DNA from: Saprospiraceae bacterium
GTDB lineage: Bacteria; Bacteroidota; Bacteroidia; Chitinophagales; Saprospiraceae
NCBI GenBank assembly: GCA_020852155.1
Contig: JADZBJ010000361.1
Location: 1-6,276 of the forward strand
Reading direction: 5' to 3'
Length of the DNA stretch: 6,276 nt
Part shown: in pieces, positions 1 through 5,367 of the stretch
How the letters are laid out: each line of letters starts with the position of its first letter
How positions within the stretch are numbered: position 1 is the first letter of the stretch
Made by a program: the position numbers and the translations under genes
Notes under the pieces: generated by a model
What the model was told of the DNA's origin: nothing
Database searches by the model: none
Seen by the model: the letters and a program-made list of their open reading frames with translations, nothing else

Positions 1-45
1 GGTTCTGAACATGCCTTGTCAAGGCTGTTCGAAAAATGAAGCGCA

Positions 46-53
46 CAAATTTA
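46..53 (-). promoter_or_regulatory. Candidate minus-strand -7 box in left arm (mirror copy)
   Basis: Read on the minus strand this is TAAATTTG, an exact match to the Bacteroidota -7 consensus TAnnTTTG. It is the mirror image of the box at 160-167 because it lies in the opposite arm of the palindrome. It would drive transcription leftward, out of the window, so its target gene cannot be seen. No convincing -33 TTG element lies at the usual spacing. Confidence 0.35.
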
Positions 54-159
54 TGGAATAGTTGGTTATTTGTTTAGCTGGTTATCTGGTTATTTGTTGA
101 ATCGGTGAATCGAATTCAAATAACCAAATAACCAGTTAAACAAATAAACAACTATTCCC

Positions 160-167
160 TAAATTTG
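160..167 (+). promoter_or_regulatory. Candidate -7 box for the helix-hairpin-helix gene
   Basis: TAAATTTG matches the Bacteroidota housekeeping -7 consensus TAnnTTTG. It lies about 60 nt upstream of the ATG at 228, in the right arm of the palindrome, which would give a 5' leader of roughly 50 nt. I see no good TTG -33 element 19-21 nt upstream. The match is therefore to half of a promoter only. Confidence 0.45.
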
Positions 168-182
168 TGCGCTTCATTTTTC

Positions 183-205
183 GAACATGTTGATAAGGCA
201 TGTTC
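183..205. promoter_or_regulatory. Dyad GAACATG-N9-CATGTTC, possible operator or leader hairpin
   Basis: A perfect 7-bp inverted repeat with a 9-nt spacer lies between the candidate -7 box at 160-167 and the ATG at 228. It is in the outer part of the right palindrome arm. It could be a protein-binding dyad or a small hairpin in the leader RNA. The corresponding left-arm segment (7-30) has changed into a tighter hairpin, with GAACA and GCCTT pairing with AAGGC and TGTTC around a 3-nt loop. The ability to pair locally is therefore kept in both arms although the sequence differs. No regulator can be named. Confidence 0.35.
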
Positions 206-227
206 AGAACCATTAAAACACGCGATC

Positions 228-1346
228 ATGAAACTGTTACAGTACTTTTATTTCACTCGTTCAGAGCGAAACGGAGCGGTGCTGCTCCTCCTTCTTTCCA
301 TTGCTCTTTTTGTTATTCCTGAATTACGCTACCGAATGTCGAAGCAGACATCGGCGGATGCTGCATCATTTTTGGCCGAAGCGCAACATTTTCGCGCGCT
401 GACGGGTGCAGGAGAGTCCTTGCAAGATCAAAACAACACTTCCGCTTCTACACTTTTCTCCTTCGACCCTAATACCGCCAGTTTGGAGCAATTCGTTTCG
501 CTGGGACTGGATGAAAAAACAGCCCGCACCATTTGCAACTACCGCAACAAAGGAGGGCAGTTCAGGACACCCGAAGATTTCAAAAAAATCTGGGGACTCA
601 AAGCCGACGATTATGAGCGATTGTACGCGTACATCCGAATCGGCGGACAGGAAAAAACACAAATCTCGCTGGCTGGCGTATCCGAACAAGCCTTTATGTT
701 CGATCCCAATACCGCCGACGAAAGCACGTTGAAAAACCTGGGATTACCCTCCCGAACCATCAAAAGCATCCTGAACTACCGCACCAAGGGAGGGCGTTTT
801 AAAAACAAGGCGGATTTCCAGAAAATTTATACCCTCGACGAGGACGACTACGTGCGACTTGAGCCGTTCATCCAGGTAACTACGGAATTAGCCGCACCAC
901 CTGCGATGGCAAATCCGACGCGTAACCCGTTTAAAGCGGCCCCGACCGTTGTCAATATCAATCAATCTTCGGCGGAGCAATGGCAATCGCTGCCTGGTAT
1001 TGGCGAAACGCGTGCACGGCAAATCATCAATTTCAGGGAAAAACTTGGCGGATTTATCAGCATCGGCCAAGTGGCCGAAACCCGTTATCTGCCAGACAGT
1101 ATTTTTCAAAAAATTCGACCGCACCTCTCGCTGGAAAGCGGACAGTTGCGTCAAATTAACATCAATACCATTGAACTGGAAGCCCTTTCGGCACACCCGT
1201 ATTTTTCAAAAAAACAGGCTGTCGCACTCGTGGAATATCGCAAACAACACGGCCCTTATCGCAGCGTGGCTGATCTGTCGGCTGTCATTGTTCTGAAAGA
1301 CCAGACCTGGCTGGAAAAAGTAAGACCGTACCTTGCTGTGGATTGA
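228..1346 (+). CDS. Membrane-anchored ComEA-like protein with four helix-hairpin-helix repeats
   Basis: A 372-aa protein. The ATG at 228 is preferred over the upstream TTG at 165 because it places the typical Bacteroidota N-terminus (FTRSERNG, then hydrophobic residues 17-30) at the start, giving a signal anchor with the rest outside the cytoplasm. Four repeats of about 60 residues follow, at roughly 79-138, 158-216, 242-300 and 309-370. Repeats 1 and 2 begin FDPNTA and share the pattern 'ILNYR.KGG.F....DF.KI..L'; repeat 3 begins VNIN and carries the canonical LPGIGETRA hairpin; repeat 4 begins ININT. ComEA-type helix-hairpin-helix domains bind DNA backbone non-specifically, and in competent bacteria ComEA receives DNA at the cell surface or in the periplasm. 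Only repeat 3 has the GIG hairpin, so the other repeats may be structural or bind something else. A role in DNA uptake is possible but not shown, since no other competence gene is present. The gene is convergent with the TrpR-like gene, with a 57-nt gap. Confidence 0.9.
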   Translation: MKLLQYFYFTRSERNGAVLLLLLSIALFVIPELRYRMSKQTSADAASFLAEAQHFRALTGAGESLQDQNNTSASTLFSFDPNTASLEQFVSLGLDEKTARTICNYRNKGGQFRTPEDFKKIWGLKADDYERLYAYIRIGGQEKTQISLAGVSEQAFMFDPNTADESTLKNLGLPSRTIKSILNYRTKGGRFKNKADFQKIYTLDEDDYVRLEPFIQVTTELAAPPAMANPTRNPFKAAPTVVNINQSSAEQWQSLPGIGETRARQIINFREKLGGFISIGQVAETRYLPDSIFQKIRPHLSLESGQLRQININTIELEALSAHPYFSKKQAVALVEYRKQHGPYRSVADLSAVIVLKDQTWLEKVRPYLAVD

Positions 1347-1353
1347 GTTGAAT

Positions 1354-1383
1354 GGTTATTTGGGGATTTGGTTATTCGGTTAA
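1354..1383. repeat. Short reiterated GGTTATT tract
   Basis: Three copies of GGTTATT/GGTTAA lie in about 30 nt of the gap between the two convergent genes. The same GGTTATTTG unit is reiterated in both arms of the palindrome at 61-141, and one more copy occurs at 1775-1781. This appears to be a local intergenic simple-repeat family. No function can be assigned, and no hairpin with a T-run is formed here. Confidence 0.5.
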
Positions 1384-1403
1384 TGATACCCGGCAATATG
1401 CTT

Positions 1404-1664
1404 CTATTCCTGCTCGCGCCAGATTTTGAGGAACTTTTGAATGATTTCGCGGTTTTCACGATACACTTTAGCGCCACGCGGGGAGGTAACGATGCTGCAT
1501 GGCACTGTTTTCGATACTTCGCGTTGCGAAAGCCCGCGATCTGCAGCATCAAACACGCGCCATCGTTCAATCATGAGCGCTCGCTCGTGTTCGGTGAATG
1601 TCAGTTTCAGAAGTTCCTCAAATTCTGATTCCGACCTGACGGATTGAAAAAGTTGATAGAGCAC
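1404..1664 (-). CDS. TrpR-superfamily (YerC-like) DNA-binding regulator
   Basis: An 86-aa protein with a GTG start at 1664; an in-frame TGA lies three codons upstream, so no longer form is possible. Residues 19-65 follow the Trp repressor pattern: LLKLTFTEHERALMIERW, then a helix, then GLSQREVSK and SIVTSPRGAKVY, which correspond to the 'SQRE...SIATITRGS' helix-turn-helix of TrpR/YerC proteins. The length fits the family. TrpR represses tryptophan genes with tryptophan as co-repressor, but many short TrpR-like proteins are of unknown target, and no trp gene is in view. Pro62 lies where most relatives have Thr just before the conserved Arg-Gly, and Pro55 is in the turn; both are in the presumed recognition region and may alter DNA contact. 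Membership in the superfamily is well supported, while ligand and operator are unknown. Confidence 0.85.
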   Translation of the reverse strand: MLYQLFQSVRSESEFEELLKLTFTEHERALMIERWRVFDAADRGLSQREVSKTVPCSIVTSPRGAKVYRENREIIQKFLKIWREQE

Positions 1665-1690
1665 GTTATGTCAAGAATTGTATCGAAGAG

Positions 1691-1698
1691 CAAATCTA
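1691..1698 (-). promoter_or_regulatory. Candidate -7 box for the TrpR-like gene
   Basis: On the minus strand the sequence is TAGATTTG, an exact TAnnTTTG match, 26 nt upstream of the GTG start at 1664. That position is what a short-leader Bacteroidota promoter would show. A -33 TTG at normal spacing is not obvious. No separate operator dyad was found around it, so autoregulation cannot be argued from the sequence. Confidence 0.45.
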
Positions 1699-1742
1699 AG
1701 CAGCAGACCCTAATTTATGGATAAAATATTAGTGTCTGATGC

Positions 1743-1774
1743 TTGCAACATCCAGTGCGGGGATGCAATTTTTT
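1743..1774 (+). terminator. Possible intrinsic terminator (weak)
   Basis: TTG and CATCC pair with GGATG and CAA across a 7-nt loop (AGTGCGG), with a 3-nt bulge in the left strand, followed directly by six T. The shape is that of a rho-independent terminator reading rightward. It could stop read-through from the helix-hairpin-helix gene before the DUF2188 promoter, but no plus-strand gene ends close to it. The bulge weakens the stem, so this is a tentative call. Confidence 0.25.
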
Positions 1775-1818
1775 GGTTATTTTACATTTCGTTGAAACAA
1801 GGGAAAAAGAAAACATTC

Positions 1819-1826
1819 TATATTTG
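1819..1826 (+). promoter_or_regulatory. Candidate -7 box for the DUF2188/NDT-like run
   Basis: TATATTTG is an exact TAnnTTTG match. The nearest upstream TTG ends 24 nt before it, a little longer than the usual 19-21 nt spacing. The start codon at 1960 is about 130 nt downstream, so transcription from here would carry an unusually long leader. It is the best promoter candidate for the three plus-strand genes 1960-3892. Confidence 0.5.
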
Positions 1827-1959
1827 TCGAATAGAACAACCTCAAAACAAAGGAATAATCCATCATTTCCCTTCAAATCATTTGATTCCTGTTATTATCT
1901 CATTTTTTGTCGCCTGATTCATTGTCAACGGTTACAGCGGCAAATTCACTTTTTTTTCT

Positions 1960-2166
1960 ATGCCAGACCAACATAATCGAATTCATATCATCAAAAGAGA
2001 CGACGGTTGGGTTTTGCGCAAAGACGGTGCCACCAAGGCTTCAAAGAAGTTTCCAACCAAGCAAGACGCACTGGAATCTGCCTACGATTTGCGTAGCAGC
2101 TATGATCTGGTCGTACACAGCCCCGACGGAACAGTTGAGAATTATTGGGAAAAAGGCCAATATTGA
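1960..2166 (+). CDS. Small DUF2188 family protein
   Basis: A 68-aa soluble protein with no signal peptide or membrane segment. It matches the DUF2188 layout: a first beta pair ending in DDGWVLRKDGATKAS (residues 14-28), the 'FPTKQDALESAYDL' helix (31-44), and a final beta pair around DLVVHSPDGTVENYW (49-63). Family members are usually 60-80 aa, so it is full length. The molecular function of DUF2188 is not known to me; the fold is a compact alpha/beta unit also found in other small domains. The ATG at 1960 has a T-rich stretch rather than a ribosome binding site before it, as is normal in this phylum. The next gene begins 25 nt after the stop, which suggests co-transcription and possibly a functional link with the NDT/TIR-like protein. 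Confidence 0.8.
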   Translation: MPDQHNRIHIIKRDDGWVLRKDGATKASKKFPTKQDALESAYDLRSSYDLVVHSPDGTVENYWEKGQY

Positions 2167-2191
2167 GGCCTGATTTCTACATTATACTCCT

Positions 2192-2833
2192 ATGCCTGAG
2201 GATAAATTTCATCAAAGCGTTTTCATCAACTGTCCCTACGATCCCGGGTATCGCCATTCCCTTTGGGCCCTCGTCTTTACCCTGCGTTATTGCGGATTAA
2301 CGCCGCGCATTGCCTCCGAACGTCTGGAAACAGCCGAAGTGCGACTTGAGCGCATTATTGACCTTATCCTTGAAACGAAATACAGTATTCACGACTTTTC
2401 AAGGGTAAAATCCCGCGAACCCAATGAGTACTTTCGTTTTAACATGCCACTTGAACTGGGTCTCGATCTCGGCTGCAAAAATTACCATCACGACTTAAAA
2501 TACCGGCAAAAACACCTGCTCATCATGGAAGGCGAACGCGGCAGCCTGTCGCGCGCCATGTCTGATTTGAGCGGCGTTGACGTGTTGTGCCATGAAAACG
2601 AGTCTGAAAGGCTTGTTGAAATGTTGCGCAACTGGCTGTTTAATGTCGGCTTTAGCGATCTGGCCGGACCCAATCATATCTGGGACGAATTCAATATTTT
2701 TAATGCCGACCTTTATCAGCATTTTAAAAAGAAAGGATTCAGGACGACGCAAATTACCAATTTGTCCTTTAAAGAATTTTCACATTATCTCGACCTTTGG
2801 ATTTCCAAACGCCAACCTGGCGTCAATCAATAA
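2192..2833 (+). CDS. Hypothetical protein, nucleoside-deoxyribosyltransferase/TIR-like fold
   Basis: A 213-aa soluble protein. It opens with a beta strand and the motif VFINCPYD (10-17), continues with an amphipathic helix to Arg51 (EVRLERI), a second strand with the motif SIHDFSR (65-71), and then RFNMPLELGLDLG (82-94) before a strand KHLLIM (107-112). The order of a first strand with loop, an 'HDxS' strand end, and an 'ELG' helix resembles nucleoside 2-deoxyribosyltransferases, where the Glu in a 'FELG' motif is the nucleophile, and TIR-type NAD hydrolases, which share the fold. Glu88 would be the candidate catalytic residue. The C-terminal part (about 150-213) has no motif I recognise. Proteins with the 'VFINCP.D...NMPLELG' pattern are, to my recollection, annotated only as hypothetical. 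An enzymatic role on nucleotides or NAD, perhaps in defence, is inference. The gene lies between DUF2188 and the DUF2027-Smr gene, with gaps of 25 and 6 nt. Confidence 0.75.
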   Translation: MPEDKFHQSVFINCPYDPGYRHSLWALVFTLRYCGLTPRIASERLETAEVRLERIIDLILETKYSIHDFSRVKSREPNEYFRFNMPLELGLDLGCKNYHHDLKYRQKHLLIMEGERGSLSRAMSDLSGVDVLCHENESERLVEMLRNWLFNVGFSDLAGPNHIWDEFNIFNADLYQHFKKKGFRTTQITNLSFKEFSHYLDLWISKRQPGVNQ

Positions 2834-2839
2834 TTTGAA

Positions 2840-3892
2840 ATGCTGGCAATAGGTACCAAGGTTCGCATACGTTTCACCGGAGAAACGGCCACCGTCACTT
2901 CGTGGCTCAACGATGGCATGGTACAACTCCGGCTGGACGACGACCCCGATTTTCTAATTCCGGCATTTGAAGAAGACCTGGATAAACTGGATTCGCTGTC
3001 CGGCTCGAAGCCGTCTTTCGTGCCTGCCGGAAAGGCGCCGCCACCGCCGCCGCCGCCACCTGACCGCCGCAGGCTAAAACTTGGAAAACCGTCGGCAAGA
3101 CCTGATGGTTTGCAACTGTGTTTTGAACCAATGCCCGGACGCGACGAATCCGTCAGTCGCTATAAAATGTGGCTATTGAACGATACGCCGCACGAATTTT
3201 TGTTTGAAATAGATGTGTTCAGCACCGAGCGGGATATATTTTTCCTGGAGGAAATGCTGGATGCTGCATCCATGCTCGAATTGGGTGATTTTCTGGCTGA
3301 CGACCTGAATGCTGCGCCTGAAGTTATTTTTTCCATACAGCGCATCACAACAGCAGGCCCGGATGACCGTCAGGAAAAAGACCTGAAAATAAAGGCTAAA
3401 ACTTTTTTCAACGCCTTGTATCAGGTTCCGATGTTATCCCAGCCTGTGCATCGTTTCGTCCTGATGTCGTCTTTTGACAATCAGGATAAATCCGCCGCCG
3501 GCCCTTCGTTACAGGAACTCGCCAAGCAACAAGCCCGGAAAATTCCGACGAATACGCGCGGCAACTCCATGCCATTCAAGGCTTTCAACATTGAAGAAAT
3601 GGCAAGTTTTGTTCCTGAAATTGACCTGCATATAGAAGCATTGGTCGGCCCCGGCGCATCACGCCTGGACAAAGGCGAAATTCTGCGTATTCAACTTTTG
3701 CATTTAAGGAAATTCCTGGATCGCGCCGAGCGATTGGGCGCCTCGCACATTTTCGTGATTCACGGTGTTGGCGAGGGCAAACTCAAAGACGCCGTTGCCA
3801 CCATGTTGCGTGAAGATTCCAGCGTCAGGAAATTCAAAAATGAATTCCACCACAAGTACGGTTACGGCGCGACGGAAGTGATTTTTTACTGA
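2840..3892 (+). CDS. DUF2027 and Smr domain protein
   Basis: A 350-aa cytosolic protein. Residues 1-55 form a small beta-rich module (GTKVRIRFTGETATVTSW...DPDFLIPAFEEDL) typical of the start of Bacteroidota DUF2027 proteins. A linker holds eight consecutive prolines (67-74) followed by Arg-rich residues. Residues 88-215 form the DUF2027 core, beta-rich (LQLCFEP, YKMWLLNDT, FLFEIDVFS). The C-terminus (about 258-350) is an Smr domain with IDLHIE (261-266) and the signature HGVGEGKLK (308-316), the motif that binds and often nicks nucleic acid in MutS2-type proteins. There is no MutS ATPase part, so this is a stand-alone Smr protein and RNA or DNA processing is a reasonable guess. The octaproline run would probably need elongation factor P for smooth translation. 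The start is 6 nt after the preceding stop, consistent with coupled expression. Confidence 0.9.
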   Translation: MLAIGTKVRIRFTGETATVTSWLNDGMVQLRLDDDPDFLIPAFEEDLDKLDSLSGSKPSFVPAGKAPPPPPPPPDRRRLKLGKPSARPDGLQLCFEPMPGRDESVSRYKMWLLNDTPHEFLFEIDVFSTERDIFFLEEMLDAASMLELGDFLADDLNAAPEVIFSIQRITTAGPDDRQEKDLKIKAKTFFNALYQVPMLSQPVHRFVLMSSFDNQDKSAAGPSLQELAKQQARKIPTNTRGNSMPFKAFNIEEMASFVPEIDLHIEALVGPGASRLDKGEILRIQLLHLRKFLDRAERLGASHIFVIHGVGEGKLKDAVATMLREDSSVRKFKNEFHHKYGYGATEVIFY

Positions 3893-3912
3893 ATTGCAAC
3901 AGTTTCCAGGAA

Positions 3913-5367
3913 TTAATCCAGAATTCGGGTCATACCCAGGCGAATTCCTGTCATGGTGTAACGTTGGCGGACGGGATGGTCTGCTACATTGACCGGGCGC
4001 ATCAACTGGCGGATGTAAGGTTCGGCGAAAATCCTTGTTTTAGGTTTTACATGATAAAACCACTGAACGCTGCCTGATGCGCTCATGCCGACTTTGGGCA
4101 CAAACAATTCATACTCCTGTTCTTTGCCGGGCGTAAAATAGGCCACTTGTCCATCCGGGGCGAGGATAGCGCCACGTTTATGGAATAACACATTGAACGT
4201 AACGCCTGCATTCAGGCTGAAACCCGAGCGACCGCTTCTGAATTCGGTACCAAGCATCAGGGGAATATCCAAAAGACCAAAACGATTCCAGGTTCGTACA
4301 TAGCGATCGCCATAGTCAATACCTACCGTATCAATATGCTGAACGCCGCCGATTACCGTGACGACGATGTTGTATTTCACATAATATGGATCGGCGTATT
4401 CAAACTTTTCCTGCCAATATTGATAGTCAATGCCGGAGCGCAGCAAGAAATGACGCTGAATCAGTCGCGAAACCCTTACGCCTGCAGTTGCTGCAAACAT
4501 GCTTGATTCCGTGCTCAGGCGTTGATTCATGTAAGGGCGGTCGTCTGGCAACGATACCATTTCAACGCGAGCGAGCGATGGCCCCAGATAAACATCTGTC
4601 AGCCAGGCATTCGGATTACGATGGAAATCATAGCAGTTGTGCGCTACTTTTTTGCGTTTTGGCGGCGCTACGGGTGCAATGGAATAAGTAGCAGGTTTTT
4701 TCAGGTCAATGGGTAATGTCAGCAGCGGATATTGGCGGTTTTCCAATAATGCCAAATTCAGTAAAGCGGCATCGGTATTGAGCGCTGTATTGTCAGACGC
4801 CGGATTCATCGTTGCCTGATCTGAACTCACTACAACACTGGTATTGGCAGCATTCAGGTTTTGATTTTCGACGGCAGAAGTTTCTTCCTTCGTTAGATAA
4901 GCCGCGCTGCCACCGCCTTTTGAAGTGAATTCGCCCTGATTTGTCGTTGTTTTCAGTTGAGACTTGACACGCCAAACCGGCTCATCATGTATGTTTTCAG
5001 GTGTTGATTTTTGCTGAATCGGATTCGATGCAGATTGGTCTTTTTGAAGTTGTTGCGTTGAGGGCAGTGTTGTGTTTTCACTTCCTGAAACAGCATTGGA
5101 AGAACTGTTTGACTGATCCGCGACCGCGTTGATGTTCGTCGTATGGGCTGCCGTTTGCATGAAATGCGATTGATCGGTCTTTCGATATTCCCAAACAGCC
5201 CAAAGTGTAGAACCAGCCAGCAAAGGCAGCATCCACCAGAATATCACACGACGGCGGCGGCGACGCAGCTCGCGTTCGATATTGGGCCACACGAAAGTTG
5301 GCGGTGGTACTTCATTATCGCCTAATCGTTGGCGCAGAAGTTCGTCTATGTGGTTGGGTTCATTCAT
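3913..5367 (-). CDS. Probable dual-membrane-spanning anti-sigma factor with C-terminal beta-barrel
   Basis: A 484-aa protein. Residues 1-40 are a short charged cytosolic head with the 'PPPTFVWPNIEREL' motif seen in sigma-linked Bacteroidota proteins, ending in six arginines (35-40). A single hydrophobic helix (about 41-59) with positive-inside charge follows. Residues 62-235 are a Ser/Thr/Asn/Gln-rich low-complexity linker. From about 255 to 482 there are alternating aromatic/polar strands (for example VYLGPSLARV, FLLRSGIDYQYW, IRLGMTRIL) of a PorT-like outer-membrane barrel. The gene overlaps the ECF sigma gene by 8 nt (ATGAATGA), implying translational coupling. From memory, the Bacteroides thetaiotaomicron Dma1 protein, partner of the sigma factor Das1, has this two-membrane architecture. 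The anti-sigma role here rests on layout and neighbour, not on a recognised anti-sigma domain. The gene ends 20 nt from the convergent Smr gene. Confidence 0.75.
   Translation of the reverse strand: MNEPNHIDELLRQRLGDNEVPPPTFVWPNIERELRRRRRRVIFWWMLPLLAGSTLWAVWEYRKTDQSHFMQTAAHTTNINAVADQSNSSSNAVSGSENTTLPSTQQLQKDQSASNPIQQKSTPENIHDEPVWRVKSQLKTTTNQGEFTSKGGGSAAYLTKEETSAVENQNLNAANTSVVVSSDQATMNPASDNTALNTDAALLNLALLENRQYPLLTLPIDLKKPATYSIAPVAPPKRKKVAHNCYDFHRNPNAWLTDVYLGPSLARVEMVSLPDDRPYMNQRLSTESSMFAATAGVRVSRLIQRHFLLRSGIDYQYWQEKFEYADPYYVKYNIVVTVIGGVQHIDTVGIDYGDRYVRTWNRFGLLDIPLMLGTEFRSGRSGFSLNAGVTFNVLFHKRGAILAPDGQVAYFTPGKEQEYELFVPKVGMSASGSVQWFYHVKPKTRIFAEPYIRQLMRPVNVADHPVRQRYTMTGIRLGMTRILD

Larger units (their letters stand above)
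1..211. repeat. Long fold-back inverted repeat (arms 1-96 and 117-211)
   Basis: The reverse complement of 117-211 aligns with 1-96 almost base for base. Differences are single substitutions at left-arm positions 18, 54, 65, 77 and 86, plus a small substitution/indel patch at 23-25, giving about 92% identity. The unpaired centre is 97-116 and contains GAATCGGTGAATCG, an internal direct repeat. The inner third of each arm is built from reiterated GGTTATTTG-like units, and the outer third begins GGTTCTGAACATGCC. The element ends 16 nt before the start codon at 228. The left arm begins at the window's first base, so the palindrome could extend further outward and its true ends are unknown. It could be a MITE-like fold-back element, an inverted duplication of a promoter region, or an assembly fold-back. 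The scattered differences between arms argue against a pure artefact. No transposase or target-site duplication is visible. Confidence 0.9.
1665..1959. other. Divergent intergenic region, no convincing gene
   Basis: These 295 nt separate the divergent TrpR-like and DUF2188 genes. They hold one -7 box on each strand (1691-1698 minus, 1819-1826 plus) and a possible hairpin with a T-run at 1743-1774. After the plus-strand box there is an AT-rich leader of about 130 nt. Short open frames cross the region, but the one from 1717 has skewed, non-gene-like composition and runs through the promoter candidate. I do not call a gene here. Confidence 0.6.

Noticed and set aside
165..227. N-terminal extension of the helix-hairpin-helix protein from the TTG at 165
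   Set aside because: It lies inside the palindrome arm, overlaps the candidate -7 box, and the protein reads as a normal Bacteroidota N-terminus from the ATG at 228.
1099..1213. 15-nt direct repeat GTATTTTTCAAAAAA at 1099-1113 and 1199-1213
   Set aside because: The copies are 100 nt apart but in different reading frames (IFQK versus YFSK) within coding sequence of low complexity; most likely coincidence.
1717..1917. 66-codon plus-strand ORF
   Set aside because: It runs through a hairpin and a promoter candidate, has AT-driven composition (Ile/Phe/Lys rich) and shows no recognisable domain; treated as chance.
1960..3892. Toxin-antitoxin module as an explanation for the DUF2188/NDT-like pair
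   Set aside because: The order small-then-large is compatible, but neither protein matches a known toxin or antitoxin family and there is no autoregulatory DNA-binding domain, so I leave it as a general two-gene candidate.
4386..4716. Plus-strand ORFs opposite the beta-barrel gene
   Set aside because: They are shadows of the minus-strand gene, which has clear domain structure and coupling to the sigma gene.
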